DNA of 64,000 bases from positions 1 through 64,000 of the forward strand of contig NZ_JANHAP010000002.1 in NCBI RefSeq assembly GCF_024734385.1, read 5' to 3'. Below, in pieces: positions 27,307 through 36,499 of this stretch; the first letter of the stretch is position 1; every line of letters begins with the position of its first letter. Below the pieces are notes generated by a model that searched no databases, was not told the origin of the DNA, and saw only the letters and a program-made list of their open reading frames with translations. A program made the translations under genes and the position numbers. The DNA comes from Dasania sp. GY-MA-18 (GTDB taxonomy: Bacteria > Pseudomonadota > Gammaproteobacteria > Pseudomonadales > Dasaniaceae).

Positions 27307-28506
27307 ATGTTAGATACTTGGCTGTTGTTGCTACTGGTCACTGCTATAGGCATAGGCTGGTATTTGGGGCAGCGTTCATCGTCACTGCTGTCACAACAGC
27401 ATGTGCAGTCGGCCCTGCAGCAGCAGTACTATAAAGGCCTCAATTACCTGCTTAATGATCAGCCTGACGGTGCCTTGGATGCCTTTATCGAAGCGCTGGA
27501 TGTTAATAGTGAGACCTTGGAAACCCATATTGCGGTGGGTAATTTAATGCGCCGCAAGGGGGAGGTGGAGAGAGCCATACGCATACATCAAAACCTATTG
27601 TCGAGGCCCACCTTGCCCCGCGAGCAGCTGCACCAAGCCCATCTAGAATTGGCTAAAGACTTTGTGAGTGCAGGCTTGTTAGATAGGGCTGAGCGCTTAC
27701 TGGAAGATTTAATTGTCGATGCCCCCGAGCTACATAAAACCGCCACCTTATTATTGTTAGAAATATTGCAGGATGAAAAAGAGTGGGCGCAGGCCATAGA
27801 AAAGGCGCAGCAATTACTACCCAAAAAATCCTTGTTAAAGGCGGCCAATAGCGATCCGGTTATTATTCGAGCTTTGTCCCACTACTGCTGTGAGCTGGCC
27901 GAACAAGCGCTGGATAGGCGCGATTACCACAGCGCTAGAAAAGAGCTAAAAAAATCCCTCAATTACGATAAAAACTGTGTGCGCGCTTCATTGCTGCTGG
28001 CTAGGGCCGAATATGAAACTGGCCATTACGAACATGCGGTTAAAAGCCTGCACAAAATCCGCCATCAAAATTTAAGCTATGTCTCTGAATCTATAAACTT
28101 GTTAAAATTATGCAGCGAGAAGTTAAACGATCCCCAGTCCTTCCAGCGTTACCTTAGCATGTGCTTGGATTTGTACCCCTCGGTGAGCATAGTGCTGGCA
28201 CTGGCTGCAGAGATACAAAACAGCGAGGGCGATGAGGCCGCCGCCAAGTTTATGGGCGGCGAGTTAAAACGCCGGCCATCGCTGCGCGGCTTGGATAAAT
28301 TAGTTGCGCTGCATATGGCTAATAGCCAGGGTAAGGCCAAAGAGAACCTAGCTATTTTGCAGGCCTTAATCAGCAAGTTAATACACAGCAAGCCCCAGTA
28401 TCGCTGCCAGCATTGTGGATTTTCGGGTAAGCAGTTGCACTGGTTGTGCCCTAGCTGCAAGCAGTGGGGCGAGGTTGCGCCCATACGCGGCGCCGAAGGC
28501 GATTAA
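27307..28506 (+). CDS. lapB: Lipopolysaccharide assembly protein B (TPR plus rubredoxin-like domain)
   Basis: The 399-residue protein has an N-terminal membrane anchor (about 3-20), then TPR repeats (for example YYKGLNYLLNDQPDGALDAFIEAL near 42-65). A C-terminal rubredoxin-like metal site follows, CQHCGFSGKQLHWLCPSC (about 369-386), with two CxxC pairs. This is the full YciM/LapB architecture of about 390 residues. In E. coli it recruits LpxC to FtsH and balances lipid A synthesis. It is co-transcribed with lapA and followed by pyrF. Confidence 0.95.
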   Translation: MLDTWLLLLLVTAIGIGWYLGQRSSSLLSQQHVQSALQQQYYKGLNYLLNDQPDGALDAFIEALDVNSETLETHIAVGNLMRRKGEVERAIRIHQNLLSRPTLPREQLHQAHLELAKDFVSAGLLDRAERLLEDLIVDAPELHKTATLLLLEILQDEKEWAQAIEKAQQLLPKKSLLKAANSDPVIIRALSHYCCELAEQALDRRDYHSARKELKKSLNYDKNCVRASLLLARAEYETGHYEHAVKSLHKIRHQNLSYVSESINLLKLCSEKLNDPQSFQRYLSMCLDLYPSVSIVLALAAEIQNSEGDEAAAKFMGGELKRRPSLRGLDKLVALHMANSQGKAKENLAILQALISKLIHSKPQYRCQHCGFSGKQLHWLCPSCKQWGEVAPIRGAEGD

Positions 28507-28547
28507 CAGCTTCTGGCAAATAGCGAACACTTAACTATAGAGAGATT

Positions 28548-29246
28548 ATGACTACCACATCCCCCGTTATTGTTGCCCTGGATTACGATAACCTGCAGCA
28601 GGTTGAAGCCTTAGCTGAGCAATTAAACCCTGCCGACTGCCGCTTAAAAGTTGGCAAAGAGCTGTTTACCTATTGCGGCCCGGCAGTATTGTCGCTGTTG
28701 CACGATAAGGGTTTTGAAGTGTTTCTGGATTTAAAATTTCACGATATCCCCAATACCGTAGCCGGGGCTGTTAAGGCCGCTGCTGATATGGGGGTATGGA
28801 TGGTCAACGTACACGCCAGTGGTGGTCAGCGCATGATGGAGGCGGCCCGTGAGGCCATAGCTAATTATCAGCAGCGCCCCAGCTTGATTGCGGTGACTGT
28901 GCTTACCAGCATGGAGCAGGCTGATTTAGTTGGCGTAGGCATTCAATGTACGCCTGCCGAGCAGGTTCAGCGCCTAGCCAAACTCACCCAGCAATCAGGT
29001 TTAGATGGTGTGGTGTGCTCGGCGCAGGAGTCCAGCCTGTTGCGCGCTGCCTTGGGTGAGCAATTTCAGCTGGTCACCCCCGGTATACGCCCAGCCGATA
29101 GCGAGCAGGGCGACCAGCGCCGCATCGCTACCCCCAAGGCTGCTATGGAGGCCGGTAGCCACTACCTGGTTATAGGTAGGCCTATTACGCAAAGTGACGA
29201 CCCGCTGGCGGCCTTACAGGCGATAAACCAGCAGTTACGCGATTAA
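28548..29246 (+). CDS. pyrF: Orotidine 5'-phosphate decarboxylase
   Basis: The 232-residue TIM-barrel enzyme makes UMP from OMP. The catalytic [11 protein letters not shown] block (about 64-74, with the Lys-Asp network) and the C-terminal TPGIRP and YLVIGRPIT phosphate-binding loops are present. Length is normal. It is the last gene of the lapA-lapB-pyrF run. Confidence 0.97.
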   Translation: MTTTSPVIVALDYDNLQQVEALAEQLNPADCRLKVGKELFTYCGPAVLSLLHDKGFEVFLDLKFHDIPNTVAGAVKAAADMGVWMVNVHASGGQRMMEAAREAIANYQQRPSLIAVTVLTSMEQADLVGVGIQCTPAEQVQRLAKLTQQSGLDGVVCSAQESSLLRAALGEQFQLVTPGIRPADSEQGDQRRIATPKAAMEAGSHYLVIGRPITQSDDPLAALQAINQQLRD

Positions 29247-29421
29247 TAATGTAAATATTACCAATCTGCCTTGGTTGCAGTTGCCTAAAGAGCAGTGCTG
29301 TATTAGTTTTCGCTAATGGCTTGTTAATAGGATGAACGGGTCTATTTCATAGATGCTTTTGATCAATCTATTAGCAGGCTATTAAATCAATAATAACCGT
29401 GAAAACTAAAAGGATTTACTC

Positions 29422-29700
29422 ATGAAACCATTACTTACTATTATTTTTTGTGCCTTATTGGCCTTGCCGTCGGCCACGCTTTGGGCAGATTCTGCCCCTC
29501 AGCAGCAAGAGGTAAATATTAATACCGCGGATGCCGCCCAGCTCGCCAAGGGTTTGAAGGGTGTAGGCGGTGCAAAAGCCAAGGCAATCGTCGAATACCG
29601 CGAGCTCAATGGCAGCTTTAAATCGGCGGAGGAGCTGACCGAAATTAAGGGTATAGGCGTTAAGCTGGTGCAGGATAACCGCGAGCGGATTAAGCTGTAA
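29422..29700 (+). CDS. ComEA-like helix-hairpin-helix DNA-binding protein
   Basis: This exported 92-residue protein has a signal peptide (1-22) and then one ComEA-type domain. VNINTADAAQLAKGLKGVGGAKAKAIVEYRE and FKSAEELTEIKGIGVKLVQDNRERI are its two helix-hairpin-helix motifs. The family binds DNA in the periplasm, and in competent bacteria it ratchets incoming DNA. No other competence gene is adjacent. The ribosome-binding site AAAGGA precedes the ATG. Confidence 0.9.
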   Translation: MKPLLTIIFCALLALPSATLWADSAPQQQEVNINTADAAQLAKGLKGVGGAKAKAIVEYRELNGSFKSAEELTEIKGIGVKLVQDNRERIKL

Positions 29701-29722
29701 CGCGCAGCTCTAGCAAAAGTAT

Positions 29723-29752
29723 AAAAAAACCGGCCCAGTGCCGGTTTTTTTT
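29723..29752 (+). terminator. Rho-independent terminator after the ComEA-like gene
   Basis: A7CCGGC (29723-29734) pairs with GCCGG and T8 (29740-29752). It is a compact, strong hairpin. Confidence 0.88.
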
Positions 29753-29887
29753 ATGTATGGCTGTGGTGTTGCCAAGGCTCGCGGCCAAGCTTAAAACCGC
29801 TATGGCGCGCTTATTTGTGTTAATATCCGCCTCTTTATAAGTATGATCCCATTCGTTATTTAGTTTTTAGATTAAGGAAAGCTGCCT

Positions 29888-30853
29888 GTGGCAATTTATG
29901 ATGTTTTTAATGGTGATGCCGATGGCATCTGTGCGTTATTGCAACTACGTAATGCGCAGCCCGCCGACAGCCAATTAATTACTGGCGTCAAGCGTGATAT
30001 TAAATTGCTGGATAGGGTGCAGGTTAGTGCGGGCGATGAGCTTAATGTATTTGACATATCCTTTGATAAAAACCGCCATGGGGTAGAGGCTGCGTTGGCC
30101 GCAGGGGCCAGTGTGTTTTATGTAGACCACCACTTTGCTGGTGATATACCCAAACATCCCAAACTCACCACTCATATTAATTTGTCAGCCGATGTGTGTA
30201 CCAGCTTGTTAATTAACGGCCAATTAAAAGGTCAGTTTGCTGAGTGGGCCTTGGTAGGCGCTTTTGGCGATAACTTAAAAAACAGCGCTAAATCCCTAGC
30301 CAAAACCCTTAAGCTTAGTGAGCAGCAGCTGATAGCTTTAGAGCACTTAGGTATTTATATCAATTACAATGGCTATGGCTCCAGTGTAGAAGATTTACAC
30401 TTTGCTCCCGATCAGCTTTATCGCTGCATGAGCCGCTACAGCAACCCGCTAGACTTTATGGATGATGATAAAAATACCTTTCAGCATTTAGAGCAGGGCT
30501 ACCAAGAGGATATGGATGCAGCCGCGCATATAGAGCCAGAATTTAGCAATGACAATGTAGCGGTATTTTTATTTCCCGATCAGCCTTGGGCGCGCCGTGT
30601 GAGTGGCGTCTATGGCAATGATTTGGCCAACCAATTCCCTCAGCGTGGCCATGCGGTTGTGACCGCTAAACCCAATGGTAATTATTTAGTGAGTGTAAGA
30701 GCGCCGCTTAGCAACAAAACCGGTGCCGATGAGCTTTGTCGCAGTTTTGCCAGCGGCGGTGGCCGTGCAGCAGCGGCAGGGATTAATGATTTGCCGGTAG
30801 CGCAATTGGGTGATTTTATCGATCGCTTTAATCAATTTTATAGCGCTAAATAA
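29888..30853 (+). CDS. DHH-family phosphoesterase
   Basis: The 321-residue protein starts at GTG. The DHH metal site is clear: FNGDADGICALLQL (about 8-21), FDISFDKN and the signature VDHHFAG. A DHHA1-like C-terminal part reads FASGGGRAAAAGINDLP (about 284-300). In typical DHHA1 domains this motif is GGGHxxAAG; here Arg stands in place of His. The family cleaves phosphodiesters or short oligonucleotides; the substrate is not known. It lies 20 bp before tmcA on the same strand and is probably co-transcribed with it. Confidence 0.85.
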   Translation: MAIYDVFNGDADGICALLQLRNAQPADSQLITGVKRDIKLLDRVQVSAGDELNVFDISFDKNRHGVEAALAAGASVFYVDHHFAGDIPKHPKLTTHINLSADVCTSLLINGQLKGQFAEWALVGAFGDNLKNSAKSLAKTLKLSEQQLIALEHLGIYINYNGYGSSVEDLHFAPDQLYRCMSRYSNPLDFMDDDKNTFQHLEQGYQEDMDAAAHIEPEFSNDNVAVFLFPDQPWARRVSGVYGNDLANQFPQRGHAVVTAKPNGNYLVSVRAPLSNKTGADELCRSFASGGGRAAAAGINDLPVAQLGDFIDRFNQFYSAK

Positions 30854-30873
30854 TTTATAGAGTGAGGCCCGCC

Positions 30874-33072
30874 GTGGCAGTCAGTAAATTTAACAAGGCG
30901 TTTAAGCAGCTGCTTGCCGATGCCCAGCACAGCCAGCAACGCCGTCTACTGATTATTGCCGGTGAACAGGCTTGGGGGCAGCAGCAGTTACAGCAATTAA
31001 AGCTGGCCCAGTATTTTGAGCAGCAACTGCATATTAGCGAGCAAGCATTAGTCGCTGAAGACGAAACTATTACCACGATTAGCCGCAAAAAATCACAGCA
31101 AGTGTTGGGCAGTGATGTGGCCTGTTTGGTTTACGATGCTTATAGCGGTTTAGACCCCGATGCCATAGGAGTTTTGGGCGGCGCGGTAATGGGGGGCGGC
31201 TTAGTTATTTTGCTCACCCCTGAGTTAGATGAGTGGCATAATTTTTTAGACCCCGACTACCATCGCTTATTAGTACATCCCACCAAACCCGATCAGCTAG
31301 AGCATTTATTTATACGCCGCTTTGCTGCAACCATTAAGCAATTGGATAGCGTGTTAATCCACTCTGAAAAAAACGGCCTAACAGCACCCAGTGCTAAACC
31401 TGTGGCCGCAGTAGGCGTGGCGGCATCCGCGGATTATTGCCGCAGTGATGATCAGCGGGCCGCGGTGGCGGCTATAGTGAAAGTGGTCAAAGGTCACAGG
31501 CGCAGGCCTTTAGTGCTCACATCCGACCGGGGCAGGGGCAAAAGCACGGCCCTGGGCATTGCTGCTGCTGAACTAATGAAGCAAGGCGTGCAAACACTAT
31601 TGATTACGGCGCCTAAGCTGGCAGCCGTGGATGTGGTTTTTAGACATGCTAAAGCAATATTGGGCGAGGCGGCTCAGCTAGAAAAAGGCCGCTTATGTAT
31701 GGCTCAACAGCAGTTGCAATTTATCCCCCCCGACCAATTGCTAAGGCAAAAACCTAAGGCCGATGTGTTATTGGTGGACGAGGCGGCGGCCATACCGCTG
31801 AGTTTGCTAACGGCATTATTAAAGCAATATAGCCGTATCGTATTTGCCTCTACTGTGCACGGCTATGAAGGGGCGGGGCGCGGCTTTGGACTGCGCTTTC
31901 AACAAATTTTGGCTAGTGAAACACCGCAGTGGAAAAGCTTAACCCTAGAGCAACCTATACGCTGGCAGGCTAACGACCCAGTAGAGCAATGGCTATTTGA
32001 GGCCTTGCTGTTAAACGCGGATTATAGTCTCACGTTAACAAAGTCTATCAAGCCTAGCGACTGTAGCTTTAAGGAGTTAAAACGCCGCGACTTATTAAAT
32101 AACGAAGAGTTACTAAGGCAAATTTTTGCCTTATTGGTGTTGGCTCATTATCAAACTACACCGGCAGATTTACGTAATTTATTAGACGGCCCCAATATTC
32201 GTATTTGGGTGGCTATGCATAAACAGCAATTAGTCGCTACTGCGTTAGTGACGGATGAGGGCGGCTTTAATAAAGAGTTGTCAGCTGCGGTGTGGAAGGG
32301 CGAGCGCCGTTTGCGTGGGCATTTATTACCGCAAACCTTGGCAGCGCATTCCGGTGTTGAGGTGGCTCCTAAGCTTCGCTACCAGCGCATTATGCGTATA
32401 GCCGTGCAGCCAGAGTTGCAGCAGCAGGGTTTTGGCCAAGCTATGTTGGCAGCGATATGTGATCAGGCCCAGCGCTCTAATGTAGATATAGTGGGCTCTA
32501 GTTTTGGCGTTACCGCCGATGTGCTGCATTTTTGGCAGCGTGCGGGTTTTACGCCGGTACGTTTAGGTGTTTCTCGTGATGCCTGCAGCGGTACTCACTC
32601 GGCTATAGTGTTGCGCTCTTTTAATTTGTCGGGAGAGCTGGTAGTGGACTTGCTGCGCTACCGCTTTTTAGAACAATTCCCTCATCAATTACTCACCTTA
32701 TTCGTAGGCTTGGAACCCGAGCTGGCGGCAGGTTTTATGTTTGGTGGCGAAATGTCGGACTTAATGATAGTTGATGATCAGGACTGGGCCGATATTACCG
32801 CTTTTGCCGAGGGCTATAGAGTCTACGAAGTTTGTGCCGTGCCGCTGTGGAAGCTGGCTTGTAGTTTTATGGGCCAGTTAGAGGTGAGGCAATGGCTGAG
32901 TGATGAGCAACGGGATTTAGTGGTGTATGTGTTATTGCAAAATCGCCCAGCCGCCTGGGTATGCCAGCAGTTGGGCTACACTGGCCGCAAAGAGCTGGTT
33001 CAAAAACTTAGGGATACCGTTAAACTACTCAGCCAGCAGCAAATATTTCTTAGACCTACGTCGGTGCATTAA
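30874..33072 (+). CDS. tmcA: tRNA(Met) cytidine acetyltransferase
   Basis: The enzyme of about 732 residues makes N4-acetylcytidine at the wobble base of elongator tRNA-Met. It has an N-terminal DUF1726-type domain, an RNA-helicase-like ATPase (Walker A TSDRGRGKSTALG, Walker B VLLVDEAAAIP, then ASTVHGYEGAGRGF), a GNAT domain (RIMRIAVQPELQQQGFGQAML) and the C-terminal tRNA-binding region. I prefer GTG at 30874, with GTGAGG spaced correctly upstream; another GTG at 30862 would itself overlap that ribosome-binding site. The following region is a small unknown gene. Confidence 0.95.
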   Translation: MAVSKFNKAFKQLLADAQHSQQRRLLIIAGEQAWGQQQLQQLKLAQYFEQQLHISEQALVAEDETITTISRKKSQQVLGSDVACLVYDAYSGLDPDAIGVLGGAVMGGGLVILLTPELDEWHNFLDPDYHRLLVHPTKPDQLEHLFIRRFAATIKQLDSVLIHSEKNGLTAPSAKPVAAVGVAASADYCRSDDQRAAVAAIVKVVKGHRRRPLVLTSDRGRGKSTALGIAAAELMKQGVQTLLITAPKLAAVDVVFRHAKAILGEAAQLEKGRLCMAQQQLQFIPPDQLLRQKPKADVLLVDEAAAIPLSLLTALLKQYSRIVFASTVHGYEGAGRGFGLRFQQILASETPQWKSLTLEQPIRWQANDPVEQWLFEALLLNADYSLTLTKSIKPSDCSFKELKRRDLLNNEELLRQIFALLVLAHYQTTPADLRNLLDGPNIRIWVAMHKQQLVATALVTDEGGFNKELSAAVWKGERRLRGHLLPQTLAAHSGVEVAPKLRYQRIMRIAVQPELQQQGFGQAMLAAICDQAQRSNVDIVGSSFGVTADVLHFWQRAGFTPVRLGVSRDACSGTHSAIVLRSFNLSGELVVDLLRYRFLEQFPHQLLTLFVGLEPELAAGFMFGGEMSDLMIVDDQDWADITAFAEGYRVYEVCAVPLWKLACSFMGQLEVRQWLSDEQRDLVVYVLLQNRPAAWVCQQLGYTGRKELVQKLRDTVKLLSQQQIFLRPTSVH

Positions 33073-33098
33073 TACAACTATAAATTAGCGGAGGCAAT

Positions 33099-33323
33099 AT
33101 GTTAGAGCTAGAAGGGCAGGAAAATGACAAGCGTGTAAGCGTGCAGTTAATGTCTACCGAGTCGGCTATATTGGCGGCAGCTTCAAGAATTTATGCAGCC
33201 TATATTAGTAATGGCAGTGTAGAGCCCGGCCAAGAAGGGGCATTTATGCAAGCGGCGATCAAGCAGGCTGCGAAAATGTCGGTAGTGGTAGATGATTTTA
33301 TTAAGGCCGAAGATGAATTGTAA
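33099..33323 (+). CDS. Small conserved-looking protein of unknown function
   Basis: This 74-residue acidic helical protein (SVQLMSTESAILAAASRIYAAY..) has no signal peptide or membrane segment. A good ribosome-binding site (GCGGAGG) precedes the ATG, and the gene lies 26 bp after tmcA on the same strand. These points support it as real. I do not recognise the family. Confidence 0.7.
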   Translation: MLELEGQENDKRVSVQLMSTESAILAAASRIYAAYISNGSVEPGQEGAFMQAAIKQAAKMSVVVDDFIKAEDEL

Positions 33324-33399
33324 GATGTATGGACTAGACAGTTATCGATAAACTTCTATTATCAATACACAACCTATTAATAAGAAGAGGGTAGTTATT

Positions 33400-34119
33400 A
33401 TGCGGTATTTATATTTAGGTTTAATGTTGTGGGTATTGTCATTTTCGCCCTTAAGTAGTGCTGCAACTATCACTATAGTTACGGATAAATGGGACGGTTA
33501 CAGCAATGCCGATGGCAGCGGGTATTATCTAGAGCTGATGAAGGCTATATACAGTGCTGAGGGGGTAGAGGTAAGCGTTAAACAGGTACCTTATGCTCGT
33601 TCTATGGAAATGGTTGCTACTAATAAGGCTGATGTTGTATTGGGCATCTACCCCGGCGAAAAATTCACCGGTACTTATGCTAAGCATCCCTTAAATATTG
33701 ATATTATTGATGCCGCGCTAACGCCAGCTTTTGCCAGCACTTGGGTGGATATTAATTCATTGGCAGATAAAAAAGTGGGGGCTGTACGTGGCTGGGGCTT
33801 TGATGCCTATGTGCCTGTAAAAATGAGATATAAAGAGTACTCAAGTTTAAAACCATTGCTAAAAATGTTAAACAATGGCCGAGTAGATGCGGTGTTGGCG
33901 ACAGAGGTCGATATCAAGGCATCAGCGAGTGGCAATAATTTTGTTATTAAGAAAGCAGTCATTGTCAATTCAGCTTATGCGGTGTTTGCCAGCTCTAACA
34001 ATGCTAAAAAAATGCTGGCTATTTTTGACGCTGGCATCGTTAAGCTGCACGATAGTGGCCAGCTTCGAGCCATTATGACTAAGAATTTAAACTCCTTAGA
34101 AAGCTATCCCTTTCAATAA
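33400..34119 (+). CDS. Periplasmic solute-binding protein, family 3 type
   Basis: The 239-residue protein has a signal peptide (about 1-21, ending SSAATIT). An SBP_bac_3-like domain follows: WDGYSNADGSGYYLELMKAIY, YARSMEMVATNKADVVLGIYPGE and a hinge-like GAVRGWGFDAYV. No transporter permease is encoded nearby, so it may act as a free sensor-type binding protein. A decayed second copy follows directly. The protein is short for the family (about 250 residues is usual), but complete. Confidence 0.85.
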   Translation: MRYLYLGLMLWVLSFSPLSSAATITIVTDKWDGYSNADGSGYYLELMKAIYSAEGVEVSVKQVPYARSMEMVATNKADVVLGIYPGEKFTGTYAKHPLNIDIIDAALTPAFASTWVDINSLADKKVGAVRGWGFDAYVPVKMRYKEYSSLKPLLKMLNNGRVDAVLATEVDIKASASGNNFVIKKAVIVNSAYAVFASSNNAKKMLAIFDAGIVKLHDSGQLRAIMTKNLNSLESYPFQ

Positions 34120-34130
34120 TTGTTGCTCAC

Positions 34131-34527
34131 GATGAATGCTACAATGATGAAAACTTTTCTCTCTTGTTTTTTTATATGTTGTGCTCTATTGCTGCTTATG
34201 CCGCGCCTACAAAAATCTTTATAGCTTTGGATCAGTGGGATAGTTATAGCAGCAAAGAGGGCGCTGGTTATTGCCTAGAGTTAATGAAAGAGGTTCCCGA
34301 GCCTGCAGGTGTGGCAGTAAGTTTTAAAATAGTACCTTATAGACGCTCAGTAGAAATGGTGAGTACAAACAAAGCCGATGTTATGTTGGGGGCTTATAGC
34401 TGTGAAAAGATTGAGGGGGCCTTTGTGTCTTTCCCCTAGATGAAGGTGTAGAGCGCTGACATCAACGTGGCCGCTTGCAGAATTAATGCTAAAAAATTTA
34501 GCCTCATTAGCAGCCTATCCTAAATAA
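34131..34527 (+). pseudogene. Decayed tandem copy of the solute-binding protein gene
   Basis: Three pieces match the gene just upstream. A signal-peptide start at ATG 34131 is out of frame with the body. The body (34164-34439) contains WDSYSSKEGAGYCLELMKE and RRSVEMVSTNKADVMLGAYSCE and then hits a stop. A C-terminal scrap (34486-34527) reads LKNLASLAAYPK, matching LNSLESYPFQ of the intact copy. A frameshift near the signal peptide and a deletion of roughly 100 codons in the middle explain the layout. Confidence 0.8.
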
Positions 34528-34551
34528 GAGTGAGGCTGATCACAGCTTCGC

Positions 34552-35685
34552 TTAATCTTTTTTATTAAGTCTATTAACAAAGCGGCGGTCTAGCCAGCTT
34601 TTCCAATACCACACCCACGTTCCGCTAGCGCTTATCGGCCCCCAGTGCGCCAGGGCCTGTTTTTTGCCCAGTGAAATTAAATTTAAAAAATAGCGCTGTG
34701 GTTTGTAGGCTAATAAGGTTTTATTGCGAATGACACGGTGTAGATTTTTAGCTAAAGCCTGCCCGGTTCTTACCGCGTAGACGCCGCTTTTGGGTAATGT
34801 TTTTTCACTAAAATGTATCATGTCGCCAGCGGCAAATATATTGGGGTGTGAGCTGCTTTGCAAAAAACGGTTTACGTGTATAAAGCCCTGTTCATCACAG
34901 CTGATAGTGGTGTTGTTTAGCCACTCGGGGGCGCCAGCTTGTGTCGCCCAGATCACGCAATTGGCGGTTAGTGAGCGGCCATCTGCCAAGTCCAGGCCGT
35001 ACTGGTGGGCGGAAACTGCACGGCTGTTTGTTAGTAACTTAATGCTGAGCTGGCGCAGTTTTTTGCTGGCCAGCTTGCTATTGCTAGTATTGTGTTCTGG
35101 CAATAAGGTTTTGGCGGCAGTAATTAAACTCAAGTTAACAGTGGCGCGCTTAGTGAGGGGTTGTAGACGTTGATGTATGGCCAGTATTAACTCTAAGCTG
35201 GCAGCACCACCGCCAACAACGGCAATTTTATAGCTGTTATCGCAGCTTTTTATTTCTGCCATTTTTTGCTGCCAGGCAGCTAAAAAATGCTCTATGGGCT
35301 TGGCCGCTAGGCCATGAACGCGAGCACCGTCAATCTCGTCCAGCTTAATTTTTGAGCCTGTGTTCAGGGATAGCCAGTCATAGCGTATAGGGCTTATCTG
35401 CGGGCCAGTGATATGGCGCTGCTCGGCATCGATGTGATTGATGTCGCCTATAAGCAATCGCGCCCCAGCCCTGTGGCATAGATTGGCTAAGCTAATATGG
35501 CACTGTTGCCAGCTGTAATGGCCGGCAATGAGGCCGGGTATCATGCCAGAATAGGGGATGTAGCAGCTGCGGCTGATAACAGTAATCTGCAAGCCCTTAA
35601 TAGGCTTGCGGCAAAAGCGCTGTAATACCATTAAGTGGCTGTGGCCAGCCCCTACTAAAACCAGGTGCATCTTGGGCGCACTCAT
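34552..35685 (-). CDS. FAD/NAD(P)-binding oxidoreductase (NDH-2 / SelD-N-terminal-like)
   Basis: The 377-residue flavoprotein begins with the dinucleotide fold LVLVGAGHSHLMVLQRF (about 8-24) and has a second one at KIAVVGGGAASLELILAI (about 151-168). IFAAGDMIHF (about 288-297) is the FAD-binding ATG-type motif. The GGGHSH-like start matches the pyridine nucleotide-disulfide oxidoreductase family found fused to SelD in some bacteria, but no selenophosphate synthetase domain is attached here. It is downstream of a CBS-domain gene, 7 bp apart, and probably in the same operon. The electron acceptor is unknown. Confidence 0.85.
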   Translation of the reverse strand: MSAPKMHLVLVGAGHSHLMVLQRFCRKPIKGLQITVISRSCYIPYSGMIPGLIAGHYSWQQCHISLANLCHRAGARLLIGDINHIDAEQRHITGPQISPIRYDWLSLNTGSKIKLDEIDGARVHGLAAKPIEHFLAAWQQKMAEIKSCDNSYKIAVVGGGAASLELILAIHQRLQPLTKRATVNLSLITAAKTLLPEHNTSNSKLASKKLRQLSIKLLTNSRAVSAHQYGLDLADGRSLTANCVIWATQAGAPEWLNNTTISCDEQGFIHVNRFLQSSSHPNIFAAGDMIHFSEKTLPKSGVYAVRTGQALAKNLHRVIRNKTLLAYKPQRYFLNLISLGKKQALAHWGPISASGTWVWYWKSWLDRRFVNRLNKKD

Positions 35686-35692
35686 GCGTGCG

Positions 35693-36310
35693 CTAGGCCC
35701 ATAGTTCTAAGGGGGCTTGATGGACTAACGTGCGCAATATGTCGGTGCTACTGATTATGCCTATGAGTTTGCGGTTGTGATCGGTAATCGGCATGGCGCT
35801 GATATTTTGTCGGCACATCACGTCGGCGATGCTGCGTATTTCGGTTTCTTCGGCGGCAGTAATGACTTTTTTACTCATCAGCCGATTGACAGCGATATTG
35901 CGCAAATCGGCTAAATGATTATTGAGACTAAAGCGCATAATATCCCGGTCGGTGATGATGCCTATAAGCTCGCCGTTTTTATTGGTCACAGGTAAGTGGT
36001 GAAAACGTTGCCGCTTTAATAGTTGGCTGGCGCTGTGTACGCTTTCTTGCTCATTAATAGCGATGGCAGGTTTGGTCATGATTTGCGTAGCAAAAACAGC
36101 AGGCTGGCGCTTTTGCTTGCCAGCCTGCTTATTCTCTTGATAGTGGCGGGCCAGTTTATCTGCCTGGGACTGGTTGGCTGGCGGCAAGTCCTGTTGTTTG
36201 CCCACAGCGCCGGTGGCGGCGGTTTCAGCTATCGCCTGTACGGTTTTGTCCCGGGCTAGAGTTTCTACTGGGGTTTGTATGCGCTGGCCATGATCGATGA
36301 TATAAAACAC
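35693..36310 (-). CDS. CBS-domain protein
   Basis: The protein of about 205 residues carries a tandem CBS pair in its C-terminal two thirds: HSASQLLKRQRFHHLPVTNKNGELIGIITDRDIMRF and IRSIADVMCRQNISAMPITDHNRKLIGIISSTDILRTL. CBS pairs usually bind adenine nucleotides and regulate partners. The N-terminal part is polar, with a Gln/Lys-rich linker. I prefer the GTG at 36310, preceded by AGAGGCAAAC; an ATG at 36352 would extend it by 14 residues. The gene is followed closely by a flavin oxidoreductase gene. Confidence 0.85.
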   Translation of the reverse strand: MFYIIDHGQRIQTPVETLARDKTVQAIAETAATGAVGKQQDLPPANQSQADKLARHYQENKQAGKQKRQPAVFATQIMTKPAIAINEQESVHSASQLLKRQRFHHLPVTNKNGELIGIITDRDIMRFSLNNHLADLRNIAVNRLMSKKVITAAEETEIRSIADVMCRQNISAMPITDHNRKLIGIISSTDILRTLVHQAPLELWA

Positions 36311-36499
36311 GTTTGCCTCTTGGCGGCGGCAGTTTTTATAACTATATAGCAATTTTAGGGCTAGGGCTGCAAGTTCTGTCGATTTACCTAGGCTGCCAGT
36401 TAGGCTAAAATGCCGCGCTTTCGAGGCGCTTGTAACCCGTCTTATTTCGCTGCTTTACAGCCTAGCAGCTTACTTATTGGCAATGGCAATTAAAAACAC

